Notes: generated from the sequence alone by a model not told the origin. A DNA stretch of 64,000 nt from DASWHR01 sp036398095 (GCA_036398095.1 DASWHR010000033.1:39986-103985), one strand, 5' to 3'; positions 34,567-44,036 are shown, counted from the first letter of the stretch. Made by a program: numbers and translations.

Positions 34567-34598
34567 ACGAGACGCCGGAGCCGCAACCGGCGTCTCGT
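34567..34598 (+). terminator. Hairpin terminator, perfect 12-bp stem
   Basis: ACGAGACGCCGG pairs perfectly with CCGGCGTCTCGT across an 8-base loop (agccgcaa). No T-run follows, as is common in actinobacterial terminators. Confidence 0.6.
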
Positions 34599-34627
34599 CC
34601 AATGTGGGCCTTGCTAAGGTTCGCACC

Positions 34628-35338
34628 GTGAGCGGCCGCGTGGTCATCGGAACGTCGGGATTCGCCTACCCGGACTGGAAGCCGCGCTTCTACCCGCAAC
34701 AGCAGCCGCAGGCAAAACTGTTGCCGCATTACGCGTCGCGACTGTCGGGCGTCGAGATCAACTACACGTTCAATCGGTTTCCCACCGAGGCGCTGCTCGG
34801 CGGCTGGGCCGGCAAAGTGTCCGATGCATTCACGTTCTGCCTGAAGACGCCCAAACTGATCACGCATCAGAAAAGGCTGCGCGAGTGCGAGACGCTCTTC
34901 GCCGATTTCGCCGCCACCGCCGCAACGCTCGGACCGCGCCTCGGGCCGCTGCTCGTCCAGTTGCCGCCGGCGATGCCGGCCGACCCGGCTCTGCTGGCGG
35001 CGTTCCTGTCGGCCGCTCCGCCATCGGTCCGATTGGCGTGCGAGTTTCGGGATCCGTCCTGGGACCTCGACGCGGTTCGAGTGGCGCTGTCGGACGCCGG
35101 CGCCGCATGGGTCGCGGCCGAAACCGGCGACGCGGGGACCGCGATTCATCCCGCCGCGCCGGGGTTCGCGTATCTGCGGCTCCGCCGCGACGCCTACGAC
35201 GACGACGCCATCGACGCCTGGACCGAGCGCATCGCGACGCTCGCCGCGGACGGCTGCGACGTGTTCTGCTTTCTGCGCCACGACGCCGACGGCTCGAACG
35301 CGCTCGCCGCCGAGCGGATGATCGCCGCGCTCGGTTAG
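34628..35338 (+). CDS. DUF72 family protein (YecE-like TIM barrel)
   Basis: 236 residues. Family landmarks: VIGTSGFAYPDWKPRFYP at the N-terminus, LSGVEINYTFNRFPTE, FTFCLKTPKLITHQKRL, LGPLLVQLPPAM, LACEFRDPSW, FAYLRLRRDAYDDDAIDAW and CFLRHDADGSNALAAERM. The fold resembles endonuclease IV-type barrels; the biochemical role is unassigned. GTG 34628 with AAGG upstream is chosen; GTG 34604 is possible. Ends 6 bases before the convergent HAD gene. Confidence 0.92.
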   Translation: MSGRVVIGTSGFAYPDWKPRFYPQQQPQAKLLPHYASRLSGVEINYTFNRFPTEALLGGWAGKVSDAFTFCLKTPKLITHQKRLRECETLFADFAATAATLGPRLGPLLVQLPPAMPADPALLAAFLSAAPPSVRLACEFRDPSWDLDAVRVALSDAGAAWVAAETGDAGTAIHPAAPGFAYLRLRRDAYDDDAIDAWTERIATLAADGCDVFCFLRHDADGSNALAAERMIAALG

Positions 35339-35344
35339 GAGGAC

Positions 35345-35983
35345 TTAGGCGAAGGCGCGCGGGAAGAGCGGCCTGAGCGCCGCAACCGTGGCGTCGGTGG
35401 AGGTGAAAAGGATCGCGTGCATGCCCACCGCGGCCGCGCCTTGAACGTTCTGCGGAAAGTCGTCCACGAACACCGCTCGCTGCGGCTCGACACCCAGTCG
35501 CTCGCAGGTGAGCCGATAGATTCGCGGGTCGGGCTTGCGCATCCCGACTTCGCAGGAATCCACCACGACGCGGAACAGGTCCATCGGATAATGGTCGCGC
35601 CACGCCGCCCACTCGCGCACGTTGTTGGTCAGCATTCCGACCGGATGGTGCCGGCCGATGGCGGCGACCACCGCGAGCATCTCCTCGTTTCGCCGCAGCG
35701 AGCCGAGGAGCATTCGGCGAATCTGCTTGGGGTCGGCGGGCCAGTCGATGTCGCGGCCGGCGGCCGCGGCAACCTTGGCGCCGAGCGATGCGTAGAAGTC
35801 GGCTTCGCTCATCTCGCCGGTCTCGAGGCGATGGAATTCGGAGGTTGCCTCGTCCCGCGCTTCGCGCATCAGGCGAAGGACGGTGCCTTTCTCGGCACCG
35901 ACCTGCTCGTCGAATCGGGAGAATGCCTCGGCGACCGACGTGGTGACCACGCCGCCGAAATCGAAGATCGCCGCCTCGAACAT
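35345..35983 (-). CDS. HAD-family hydrolase
   Basis: 212 residues. Motif I is IFDFGGVVTT (the usual second aspartate is Gly, as in epoxide-hydrolase-N/HAD-IA relatives), motif II is GMLTNNVREWAAWRD, motif III lysine in EVGMRKPDPRIY and motif IV is AVFVDDFPQNVQGA. The alpha-helical cap lies between residues 18 and 90. Similar to acyl-CoA dehydrogenase-associated HAD proteins. A small-molecule phosphatase is likely; substrate unknown. Divergent from the O-methyltransferase. Confidence 0.9.
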   Translation of the reverse strand: MFEAAIFDFGGVVTTSVAEAFSRFDEQVGAEKGTVLRLMREARDEATSEFHRLETGEMSEADFYASLGAKVAAAAGRDIDWPADPKQIRRMLLGSLRRNEEMLAVVAAIGRHHPVGMLTNNVREWAAWRDHYPMDLFRVVVDSCEVGMRKPDPRIYRLTCERLGVEPQRAVFVDDFPQNVQGAAAVGMHAILFTSTDATVAALRPLFPRAFA

Positions 35984-36052
35984 GTGCGTCGAGTATGCCA
36001 GCCGCGGGCGGGAGCCGTACGATGCCTTCGACGCCGAACCCGGGAGGCTGCC

Positions 36053-36697
36053 GTGACGATCAAGATCGTGGACGAGCGCATCGAGACCTACATGCGCGGG
36101 CTCCTTGCCCGCCACGACGAGCCGGTGCTGCTGGCAATGGAAGCCGAGGCGAAAGAGCGCGGCTTCCCCATCGTCGAACGGCAAGTCGGGGTAACGCTGG
36201 AAGTTCTCGCGCGAACGCTTCGCGCCACGCGCGTGTTCGAGCTGGGCAGCGGATACGGCTACTCGGCCTACTGGTTCGCCCGCGCCGCCGAGGAGGTCTG
36301 GTGCACCGACGGCGATCCGGAGAACGCCAAGAAGGCCGAGACGTATCTGTCGAAGGCGGGCGTGTGGCCGCGCATCCGCTATCGCGTCGGCGACGCGCTC
36401 GAAGGGCTGGCCGCCGCGGACGGCGAGTTCGACATCGTCTACTGCGACATCGACAAGCACGGATATCCCGGCGCCTGGCGCGCGGCGCGCGAGCGGATCC
36501 GCATCGGCGGTCTCTACATCTGCGACAACGTGCTGTGGTCGGGCCGCGTCGCCGAAGCCGACGTCGCCGACGACGTGCGTCCCGGGTGGACCGAGGCGAT
36601 CCGCGAGCACAACGAACTGGTCGCCGGCGATCCCGCATTCCTGTCGACGATCGTGCCGACGCGCGACGGCGTGATGGTCGCGACCCGGATCACGTAG
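36053..36697 (+). CDS. SAM-dependent O-methyltransferase (family 3, CCoAMT-like)
   Basis: 214 residues. GTG start with GGGAGG four bases upstream. SAM-binding motif I VFELGSGYGYSAYWFA, the acidic DGDPENAKKAE, the metal-binding IVYCDIDKHGYPGAW and the ICDNVLWSGRV segment are typical of cation-dependent O-methyltransferases acting on catechols or caffeoyl-CoA-like substrates. The stop overlaps the convergent LLM oxidoreductase by 8 bases. Substrate unknown. Confidence 0.92.
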   Translation: MTIKIVDERIETYMRGLLARHDEPVLLAMEAEAKERGFPIVERQVGVTLEVLARTLRATRVFELGSGYGYSAYWFARAAEEVWCTDGDPENAKKAETYLSKAGVWPRIRYRVGDALEGLAAADGEFDIVYCDIDKHGYPGAWRAARERIRIGGLYICDNVLWSGRVAEADVADDVRPGWTEAIREHNELVAGDPAFLSTIVPTRDGVMVATRIT

Positions 36698-37835
36698 CCG
36701 GCCGGTCGCGGCGAAGGATGCGCGCCGTCTTGCCGAGCGCGGCGAAGCTCGACAGCGCCTTCGAAGGCTTGCCGACCGCGGTGATGTTTTCGAAGATCAC
36801 GTGCCGGCATCCGGCGTCTTCGTAGCCGCGAACCCGGTCGGCGAGCTGCTCGGGCGTTCCGTGCGGATACAGCGTGTGGAGCACGTCCCATGGAACCTTG
36901 TCCATCGCGGCTTTCACGTCGGCCGGCGACACGCGCGTGGGCACGAAGTCGACGATGCCGCGGAACTGCTCGCCCAGCGGATGCGACCCGCCGGCCTCAC
37001 GCCACGCAACGGAATCGTGGAGCAGCGCCGCGAGCTTGAGCGCCGGCGACTCGAGCGCGGCATGGCACTCGTCGTGCCGCCCATCCACGACGCAGGTCAG
37101 CACCAGGCCGGGCGTGATCGCAGCCGGATCGCGGCCGGCGTCGCGCGCCGCGGCGCGGATCTGCTGAAGCGAAGCGCGATACCGCTCGACCGACTGCCAG
37201 TGCGGCAGCCAGCCGTCCCCGTACCGGCCGGTGATCGCGAGCATCCGGGGACCCATCGCGGCGATCCAGATCGGGGGTGGCCGCTGCAGATACGGGCGAA
37301 GCGCCAGCGACGCGCCGCGGAGCGTGAAGAACTCGCCTTCGAAATCGACCGGGTCGCGGCTGCTCCACAGCAACCGCATGACGGCGATCGACTCGGCGCA
37401 GCGGGACGCGAGCCGGTCGGCCGACAATCCGTACGGCTCGAGATTTTCGCGTTCGCCGGCGCCGATCCCCAAGATGAACCGGCCTTTCGTCGTGTGTTGC
37501 AACGTGAGCGCGGCGCGCGCGATCCACGCGGGATGGAGCCGGACGGTGTCGGTGACCGAGATGCCCAGTCGCACGCGTTTGGTGCGCGCTCCGATCGCGC
37601 CGACCGACACGAACGGATCGAAGAACTCGTCGGGGCTGCGGATCACGCGCGCGGCCTGCGTCAGGTCCGAAGACCACATGCCGGGCGGCACGACGCCCAT
37701 GAAGTGATCGAGAAACCAGTACGAGTCGAAGCGGAGCCGGTCGGCCAGCCGCGCGACGATCTGCGACAGGCGATGCGGCGGCCTGGTCGGATCCTGAAAG
37801 CCGATCTTGAGCCGCTCCGCGTCGCGCCGTGCCAT
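36690..37835 (-). CDS. F420-dependent LLM-class oxidoreductase
   Basis: 381 residues, luciferase-like TIM barrel. Landmarks: KIGFQDPTRPPHRL, FDSYWFLDHFMGVVPPGMW, VRLGISVTDTVRLHPAWIAR, FILGIGAGERENLEPYGL, PPIWIAAMGPRMLAITGRYGDGWLP. Length and order resemble mycobacterial phthiodiolone ketoreductases and other F420 enzymes of the methylene-tetrahydromethanopterin-reductase type. It implies coenzyme F420 in the cell. It lies directly upstream of the PHP gene's stop by 1 base and is transcribed with it. Confidence 0.92.
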   Translation of the reverse strand: MARRDAERLKIGFQDPTRPPHRLSQIVARLADRLRFDSYWFLDHFMGVVPPGMWSSDLTQAARVIRSPDEFFDPFVSVGAIGARTKRVRLGISVTDTVRLHPAWIARAALTLQHTTKGRFILGIGAGERENLEPYGLSADRLASRCAESIAVMRLLWSSRDPVDFEGEFFTLRGASLALRPYLQRPPPIWIAAMGPRMLAITGRYGDGWLPHWQSVERYRASLQQIRAAARDAGRDPAAITPGLVLTCVVDGRHDECHAALESPALKLAALLHDSVAWREAGGSHPLGEQFRGIVDFVPTRVSPADVKAAMDKVPWDVLHTLYPHGTPEQLADRVRGYEDAGCRHVIFENITAVGKPSKALSSFAALGKTARILRRDRPAT

Positions 37836-38669
37836 CTACCGAACCGCTCCCGCGCGCTCGCGAAGCTGCTGCACGCGATCGGCCGGCGTCACGTTGCTGC
37901 CGATCGCGCCGCCGTGGGCGTTGCCGTGATAGTCGCTCGATCCGGTCGGGATCAGGTTCAACTCGCGGGACAGCGCGCCGAACCGCTCGCGCGCGGACGC
38001 ATCGTGGTCGGGATGATCCACTTCGACGCCGGCCAGCCCGCCGGCGGCCAGGCCGCGCAGCAGCGTCTCGGCGGACGTCGGCCCGTCGATCCAGATCGGA
38101 TGTGCGATGACGGCGGCACCGCCGGCTTCGCGGATCAGATCCACGGCGCCCTGCGGCGACAGCGCGGTCTTTTCGAAGTAGGCGCGGCCGTCGTTACCGA
38201 TCCATTCGTCGGTGAAGGCCTCGCCGGGTTGGGCGATCACGCCGGCTTCAACCATTGCTTGAGCGACGTGCGGGCGGCCGACGCTCTCGCCGGCCGCGAG
38301 CGCGCGAACGCGTTCGTAGGTGATCGGGACCCCGAGTTCGTTGAGCCGCTGCACCATCCGCGCGGCGCGGTCGAGCCGTGATGCGCGGATCGCGGCAAGC
38401 TCGGCGGCAAGGCGCGGGTGATCGGGATCCATGAAGTATCCGAGCACGTGCACCGGCCGATGATCGAGCACAGCCGAGATCTCGGATCCCGCGATGACGG
38501 CGACGCCGAGCCCCTCCCCCGCCGCGCGTGCCTCGGCAATCCCGGCCATCGAATCGTGGTCGGTCAGCGCGATGCAATCGAGCCCGGCCGCTTTCGCCGC
38601 GCGCACGACCTCGGCCGGCGGGGTCGCCCCGTCGGACACGTTCGAATGGGTGTGCAGATCGGTCCGCAT
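37836..38669 (-). CDS. PHP-domain metal-dependent phosphoesterase
   Basis: 277 residues. PHP signatures: TDLHTHSNVSDGATPP (metal-binding DxHxH), IALTDHDSMAGIAEA, VIAGSEISAV, the AAVIAHPIWI histidine and the C-terminal GSSDYHGN. Similar to YciV/RnmAMP-type nucleoside 3',5'-bisphosphate phosphatases. I use ATG 38669 so the protein begins at the motif; a TTG at 38681 would add four residues. Forms an operon with the LLM oxidoreductase (stop and start adjacent). Confidence 0.92.
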   Translation of the reverse strand: MRTDLHTHSNVSDGATPPAEVVRAAKAAGLDCIALTDHDSMAGIAEARAAGEGLGVAVIAGSEISAVLDHRPVHVLGYFMDPDHPRLAAELAAIRASRLDRAARMVQRLNELGVPITYERVRALAAGESVGRPHVAQAMVEAGVIAQPGEAFTDEWIGNDGRAYFEKTALSPQGAVDLIREAGGAAVIAHPIWIDGPTSAETLLRGLAAGGLAGVEVDHPDHDASARERFGALSRELNLIPTGSSDYHGNAHGGAIGSNVTPADRVQQLRERAGAVR

Positions 38670-38727
38670 GCGGTCGAGCAAGTGTATCGGTTCACCGGCG
38701 CCGGAAACCGCCTGCCGGGGCGCGTCG

Positions 38728-40494
38728 TCAGCCGGCGACGCGGTCGGCGGCGCGGGCGATCACCCGATCGGCGCCGCCGGGCAGCAGAACCGTAAAGGTC
38801 GAGCCGAACGGGCGGTCGGCGATTTCGACCCGGCCGTCCTGCAACTCGGCGAGTCGCCGCACGATCGCCAAGCCCAGACCAAGACCCGACTGTCCGTTGG
38901 TTCGCGAACCGCGATAGAAGCTGTCGAAGATCCGTGCGCGGTCGTCGGGCGCGATGCCGGGCCCTTCGTCGGCGACGCTGATGGCGACCATCTCGCCGCG
39001 ACCTGTGGCCGCAATGGTGATCGTGGTGCCCGCGGGCGAGTACTTGGCCGCGTTGACCACCAGGTTGCCCAGAATCCGTTCAAGAGCGCGTGCGTCGGCG
39101 ATCGCGTGCAGATTCGGGTTCACGTCGGTGACGACGCGATGACCTTCGATCAGCACGCCGAGGTTGCCCACGACGTCGGCAACGGCCCGACCGACGTTGA
39201 TTCGCTCGATCAGTGATTCGACCTGTCCCGCGTCCAGTTGGGCGTGTTCGAGCATCTGCTCGATCATCGCGCCGAGCTTCACGCCGTTGCTCGAGGCTCG
39301 CTCCAGCATTTGCTGGCGCAGCGCGCCGTCGAGCTTGTCCCACTCGGATGCAAGCGTTTCGATCATGCCGCGCGCCGCGGTGAGCGGGGCGCGCATGTCG
39401 TGGGAGAGCATCGCGATGAACTCTGCGCGCATCCGCTCGCCGCGCTCCAGCAACGACAGCCGCTCGAGCGCGGCGTCGGCGAAGTCGCCGAACGACGCCA
39501 GCAGCGAGGCTTCCTCCGCGCCGGCGAACGGCGCACGAAGGCTCAGCGCGACGGCAAGCCGCCCGTGCCGGATCGCCGTCGACAGGACCGCAGGGTCCGG
39601 TTCCTCATCACCGGCCGCCGCCGCGATTCGTTCCGCGTCGGCCGGCGCGAGACCGACACTGCCCAGCACGCGTCCGTCCGGTGCCGCCAGCACCGCGCCC
39701 GTGCCGCCCAGGACGCGTCGCAGATGCGGGAGGAGCGTGTCGCACAATTCGGCGACGCTGCCGGCGCGAATGCAGGTCGCGGCGGCATCCCTCGTCGCTT
39801 GCTCTTCGGCGCGGCGCCAGTAGGCGCGCAACCAGCGCGGCGCCGTGAAGGCCAGCAGGAACATCAAGCCGGCTCCGACGCTCAGGATCGAGTTGACGAC
39901 GCGCGCCGCCTGCGGCTGCGCCGCGGTGCCGGTCGAGAAGAGACTGCCGAGGACCGCCGCCGCGATCAAGGCGGAACCGACGGACATCATCCGAAGACGA
40001 CGCGCAACGACCGGCGCCTGTCCGCGGCCGGCCCGCCAGAGCCGCCGGGCGGCGGCGATGCTGATGGCAAACCACGTCACGACGAACGCGACGACGAAGG
40101 GCCCGTACCAGGCAGGCTTGGCCGCATCCTGGGCGACGAACTCGGGCAAGCCGATCGTGCAGATGGCGATCATCGCTGTTGCCGCGGCCGCGACGCGGGC
40201 CGGACCGCGATCGCCGATCCCAAGCGATGACGAAAAGCGCAGCAGCAGATATGGGAACGAGATCAACACAACGACGAGGAGCTTTGCGCCCCAAAGCCAG
40301 CCGGCGCTGTAGGGAGGCTTCGGAAGGAAGAAGCCGGAGATCAGAATCAAGCCCAGTGATCCGAACGCGGCAGCGAGCCAGGTGGCCGGCGCGTTCGCGC
40401 CTCGCGTGCGGAAGCGCATGCGAAGAGCCACCACGGCGGCGCCCAGGTAAACGAAAGTCGTTATCCAGCGAAGCGTTTCGACGACGACGCGCAT
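38728..40494 (-). CDS. Membrane sensor histidine kinase (orphan)
   Basis: 588 residues. Seven hydrophobic segments occupy about 1-235 (7TM sensor-like), then a GAF-like region (about 250-360), the H-box AEFIAMLSHDMRAPLTAARG (phospho-His about 378), N-box ILGNLVVNAAKYSPAG and G-boxes VADEGPGIAPDD and GLGLGLAIVRRL. Complete kinase, but no response regulator is adjacent, so the partner is elsewhere. The two catalytic halves are intact. Signal unknown; a small membrane-associated ligand or redox cue is possible. Confidence 0.93.
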   Translation of the reverse strand: MRVVVETLRWITTFVYLGAAVVALRMRFRTRGANAPATWLAAAFGSLGLILISGFFLPKPPYSAGWLWGAKLLVVVLISFPYLLLRFSSSLGIGDRGPARVAAAATAMIAICTIGLPEFVAQDAAKPAWYGPFVVAFVVTWFAISIAAARRLWRAGRGQAPVVARRLRMMSVGSALIAAAVLGSLFSTGTAAQPQAARVVNSILSVGAGLMFLLAFTAPRWLRAYWRRAEEQATRDAAATCIRAGSVAELCDTLLPHLRRVLGGTGAVLAAPDGRVLGSVGLAPADAERIAAAAGDEEPDPAVLSTAIRHGRLAVALSLRAPFAGAEEASLLASFGDFADAALERLSLLERGERMRAEFIAMLSHDMRAPLTAARGMIETLASEWDKLDGALRQQMLERASSNGVKLGAMIEQMLEHAQLDAGQVESLIERINVGRAVADVVGNLGVLIEGHRVVTDVNPNLHAIADARALERILGNLVVNAAKYSPAGTTITIAATGRGEMVAISVADEGPGIAPDDRARIFDSFYRGSRTNGQSGLGLGLAIVRRLAELQDGRVEIADRPFGSTFTVLLPGGADRVIARAADRVAG

Positions 40495-40630
40495 GGCCCC
40501 TCCGGCTTGTGGTCGACCTCTCGGACATGTTGTCGGCGGCTCCCCCCAACGCTACATAGCCGGAAAGGACTAAATATCAGGGCTCGACGGGGCCCTTCCG
40601 ACGCGGAATGGGGGGCCTTCCGGCGAAGGT

Positions 40631-40717
40631 TCAGGTACGAGTGAGCAGGAACCAGACGATCGCCGCGGTGAGGACGAAACCGGCCAGAAGCTCCAGCAGG
40701 GCTCGCGGACGGTTCAC
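40631..40717 (-). CDS. Possible 28-residue single-helix membrane peptide
   Basis: GTG at 40717 overlaps the TGA of the acyl-CoA dehydrogenase (GTGA), the coupling form used repeatedly in this genome. The product is one membrane helix with a basic start (NRPRALLELLAG then FVLTAAIVWFLLTRT). Too short for routine gene calling. It fills most of the gap before the histidine kinase start. Function unknown. Confidence 0.4.
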   Translation of the reverse strand: MNRPRALLELLAGFVLTAAIVWFLLTRT

Positions 40718-41868
40718 GTGAACGCGCTGATGCCGGTCAGATGCCGGCCCATGATCAGCTTCTGGATCTGGCTGGTGCCTTCGTAGAGGGTCGTCACGCG
40801 CGCGTCACGCAAGTACTTTCCGACGGGAAACTCGTCGATGTATCCGTAGCCGCCGTGAACCTGGATGGCGAGGTTCGCGCACGAGACCGCGGCCTCGCTG
40901 GCCGCGTACTTTGCGATCGACGCCTCAAGCGTGTTCTTTTTCCCCTTGTCCTTCATCGCGGCAGCGCGGAGGACCAGAAGGCGAGCGGCTTCGATCTGGA
41001 CGAGCATCTCGGCGAGCATCTCTTGAACGAGCTGGAACGCGGCGATCGGCTTGCCGAATTGCTCGCGCTGCTTCGCGTAGGTGACGGACGCGTCCAAGCA
41101 TGCTTGCGCGATGCCGACGCAGCCGGCACCCAGACCGACGCGTCCCGAATCGAGCGCGGACAGCGCGACCTTGATCCCGTCGCCGATGCCGCCGAGCATC
41201 GCGCTGCCGGGGACGCGCACATCGTCGTAGAACAATTCGGCCGTCGAAGAAGCGCGCAGGCCCAGCTTGCCTTTGATCTCGCGCGCGGAGAACCCGGGTG
41301 CGTCGCAGGGAACCAGGAATGCGGCGGTTCCCTTCGCGCCGCTTCCGGGCTCGGTCTGGGCGATCGTGAGCGCAAGGCCGGCGATCGTTCCGTTGGTGAT
41401 GAACATCTTCGAGCCGTTGATGATCCAGTCGTCGCCGTCGCGCTTCGCGCTTGAGGTGATCGAGGCGGCGTCGGATCCGGATCCTGCCTCCGTCAATCCG
41501 AAGCAGCCGATCGACTCGCCGCTGCACAGCTTCGGCAGCCACTGCTGCTTTTGGTCTTCGGTTCCCCATTTCACGATCGACGAGCCGACGAGCGAGCAGT
41601 TGACCGACAGAATCGAGCGGATCGACGAGTCGGCGCGCGCGACCTCTTCCAGGATCAGCGCGTAGGAGACGGTATCCACGCCCATGCCGCCGTACTCGGC
41701 CGGGATCGACGCCCCGAGAAACCCGAGCGGCTTCATCTTCTCGACGATCGGCCACGGGAATTCTTCGCTGCGGTCGTAGTCGCGCGCGACCGGCGCGATT
41801 TCTCGGTCGGCGAACTCGCGCGCCGTCTGCCGGACCATCTGCTGTTCGGGGGTCGGGTCGAAGTCCAC
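40714..41868 (-). CDS. Acyl-CoA dehydrogenase
   Basis: 384 residues, full length. FAD-binding segments CFGLTEAGSGSDAASI and WIINGSKMFITNGTIA, the C-terminal CoA/FAD helix region and the catalytic base in VTTLYEGTSQIQKLIMGR (glutamate about 364) are intact, the position used by short/medium-chain enzymes. It catalyses the first oxidation of acyl-CoA beta-oxidation, passing electrons to ETF. No ETF genes are nearby. Its stop is coupled to a 28-codon membrane peptide frame. Confidence 0.94.
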   Translation of the reverse strand: MDFDPTPEQQMVRQTAREFADREIAPVARDYDRSEEFPWPIVEKMKPLGFLGASIPAEYGGMGVDTVSYALILEEVARADSSIRSILSVNCSLVGSSIVKWGTEDQKQQWLPKLCSGESIGCFGLTEAGSGSDAASITSSAKRDGDDWIINGSKMFITNGTIAGLALTIAQTEPGSGAKGTAAFLVPCDAPGFSAREIKGKLGLRASSTAELFYDDVRVPGSAMLGGIGDGIKVALSALDSGRVGLGAGCVGIAQACLDASVTYAKQREQFGKPIAAFQLVQEMLAEMLVQIEAARLLVLRAAAMKDKGKKNTLEASIAKYAASEAAVSCANLAIQVHGGYGYIDEFPVGKYLRDARVTTLYEGTSQIQKLIMGRHLTGISAFT

Positions 41869-41989
41869 GATGAAGTCCTCCTTGGGGCGGGGCAGCCACA
41901 GCCTACGATGGCTCAGTCCCCGTGGTACAGGCGGGGGAGGTCGACGTGCCTTCGCCTCTCGAGGTGGCGCTCGTCGCCGCCCGCGCTCG

Positions 41990-42712
41990 TCACCGCGGAG
42001 GGGCCGATGTGGTCCCGGGAGGGTCGCTTGGAAGCTGGGGCCCCAGTCCTTTGCGCCCGCTTAGATCGCTTGTAGGGCGCGGGGGCGTTTCGAGCAGATG
42101 GACGACAGTCGTTCCGATCGCATTGACGTCCATCTCGATGGCGATGTCGTCCCACATGATCATCGCGATCGCGAGAAGGAGCACGATCATTCCGGCCTGA
42201 TCGGGGTCCAGATCTTTGCGCAGCGTTCCCTTCGACTGCCCGTCCCGGACGCTCTCGGCCAAGCGGCCGACCACGTCCTTCATCAGCCGCGCGTGACGCT
42301 CCTTGGCCTCGGGCCCGGACATCGCAGCACGCAGAACCGACAGATAGCCAGCGCGAATGTTGTCGTCCAGGTCTGGCCAGATACGAGCGGTCATCGCCGC
42401 TGAGAACCGCCCTACGACCTCGTGGATGTCTTCCGCTCCCTCGAACGCGCCCCTCCACAGCATGCCGAGAATGTCGTTGAGCACCCACTCAAACACTTCC
42501 GCCTCGAAGTGGTCACGATCACGGAAGTGAACGTAGAACGCTCCACGCGTGTAGCCGGCGCGCGCGCAGATCGCGTCGATGCTGGGGGCGTCCAGCCCGC
42601 CGCGGGAGATCGTTTCGGCGAGTCCGGCTTCCATCAGGACACGCCTAGTCGCCTCGCGCGTCTGCTGCCTGATCCGCTGCGCGGCCGTCAGATCCGAGCC
42701 GGAACCCTCCAT
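41990..42712 (-). CDS. TetR-family regulator, paralogue 1
   Basis: 240 residues. N-terminal HTH: TAAQRIRQQTREATRRVL then IDAICARAGYTRGAFYVHFRDRDHF (recognition helix). The C-terminal helical ligand domain has FSAAMTARIWPDLDDNIRAGY, with an added Pro/Ser tail of about 20 residues. The N-terminal 60 residues closely resemble those of the two other intact TetR proteins in the cluster, so they arose by duplication. ATG 42712; 86 bases from paralogue 2. Target and ligand unknown. Confidence 0.9.
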   Translation of the reverse strand: MEGSGSDLTAAQRIRQQTREATRRVLMEAGLAETISRGGLDAPSIDAICARAGYTRGAFYVHFRDRDHFEAEVFEWVLNDILGMLWRGAFEGAEDIHEVVGRFSAAMTARIWPDLDDNIRAGYLSVLRAAMSGPEAKERHARLMKDVVGRLAESVRDGQSKGTLRKDLDPDQAGMIVLLLAIAMIMWDDIAIEMDVNAIGTTVVHLLETPPRPTSDLSGRKGLGPQLPSDPPGTTSAPPR

Positions 42713-42798
42713 CCCAGCCTCTGTATACCGCAGGAACCGAAAGGTTGGGCTCAGGAACGACTCGAAGCCGTTCGCCGCGCTGAGGCCCGTTCCGCCGA

Positions 42799-43431
42799 TC
42801 AGTCGAAGGAGGGCTCTTCGATCAGCGCCAAGAGATGCTCTCCGATCGCGACGGGATCTATCGGCATGCCAACGTCGTCCCACACGATCAGCCCGATAGC
42901 GACCAGCAGAGTGATCCGAGCGACATGGTCTGGGTCGCGACTCGCTTGAACGCGTCCGGCGTCCTGCTCGTTCCGGATGGCCGTGGCGATCTGCGCCTCC
43001 GCGGCCGTCATCAGATTGGCGTGGCGCTGACGGACGGCATCGGATTCGCGCAGCCCCGCGATCACGCTCATGTATGCGGACCGAATATCGGTAACGTCGG
43101 GCCATTCACGCTTGGCCAGCGCCTGCGTGAACCGGGTCACGACGCCTCGCAGGTCGGTTCCGTTCTCGGCCGCGTCTCGGAAGATGGCTTGGAAGATATC
43201 GCCGGTGACCCAGTCGAGGAGCTGCACGACGAAGTCACCGCGGCTCTTGAAATAGACGTAGAAGGCACCGCGGGTGTAGCCGGCGCGCGCACAGATGGAG
43301 TCGATGTTGGGCACGACGCCGCCGTGCTCCACGGTCTCGGCAAGACCAGCGGCCAATAGGGCCTTCTTCGAGGCCTGTTTCGCCTCGGCGCGGATGCGTT
43401 GTGCCGGTGTGAGGTTAGGAGTTTCTTTCAT
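42799..43431 (-). CDS. TetR-family regulator, paralogue 2
   Basis: 210 residues. HTH region TPAQRIRAEAKQASKKALL, IDSICARAGYTRGAFYVYFK. The ligand domain has RFTQALAKREWPDVTDIRSAY and ends LLVAIGLIVWDDVGMPIDPV. It is the distal partner of a promoter with the GCATTCTAGCATCC element about 130 bases upstream, and it diverges from the secreted-protein genes across a 600-bp AT-rich gap. Probably regulates itself and/or the secreted genes (inference). Confidence 0.9.
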   Translation of the reverse strand: MKETPNLTPAQRIRAEAKQASKKALLAAGLAETVEHGGVVPNIDSICARAGYTRGAFYVYFKSRGDFVVQLLDWVTGDIFQAIFRDAAENGTDLRGVVTRFTQALAKREWPDVTDIRSAYMSVIAGLRESDAVRQRHANLMTAAEAQIATAIRNEQDAGRVQASRDPDHVARITLLVAIGLIVWDDVGMPIDPVAIGEHLLALIEEPSFD

Positions 43432-43558
43432 AAGTTCAGCCTTCAGGATTCCTTGCGGGTCGCGAGCGAAGGGCGATTGTCCTTGGAAGGGCCGGCGCCC
43501 GGGCGCCGAGAGTCCAACTCATCTGCGAGGGACCGGTCGCACGCACAGATACGTAGTT

Positions 43559-43572
43559 GCATTCTAGCATCC
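43559..43572 (-). promoter_or_regulatory. Shared 14-bp element over a TAGAAT -10 (TetR paralogue 2)
   Basis: GCATTCTAGCATCC here closely matches GCATCCTAGCATGC upstream of TetR paralogue 3 (46594). On the minus strand it contains TAGAAT, a good actinobacterial -10. Likely a TetR operator-promoter overlap. Confidence 0.4.
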
Positions 43573-44036
43573 AGAAATTCATTCCGAGATGCCGAACTCT
43601 CGCAAAACGGTAATTCCCGGAGGGCGAACACGGATCGGACCTGACCAGGACCGGAAAACATGCCTTTGACCTGGGACTTCGGTGGTTTCGGAGCCCCTCA
43701 CAATCGGCGGACTCATCTGACAACACCCGTAACATCAAGTAACAGAAAAAACATATGAGTTTTTTTCCGGATCAAGCAGGACTTTATCCATTCGATCTGG
43801 TATAGGAACATACGGTGCTGTTTGAGAAGGATGCACAAGCGTCGCCGGACTTGGTTCGGAGACGAGAACATGGGCATTGACCTGCACGAACGAAGGGGGG
43901 GAAGGGCTCTGAAGGAGGACATCGGGAGGCTTCGAGAAGGGGCAAAGCGCCCGCGAGCCTCACGATGGCAGACGAACGTCGGATGGGAGATCCGCTTGCG
44001 CCGCGGCGGTGCTGCGGAAGGGGAGGAGGCTCGAGG
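43573..44036. other. AT-rich intergenic region, no gene seen
   Basis: Noticeably lower G+C than the rest. It contains an A/T hairpin (AAAAAAC 43746-43752 with GTTTTTT 43759-43765), a TATAGG -10-like box at 43801-43806, and a GGATGC half-site near 43829. No convincing reading frame; likely the long leader and promoter region of the secreted-protein genes. Confidence 0.5.
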
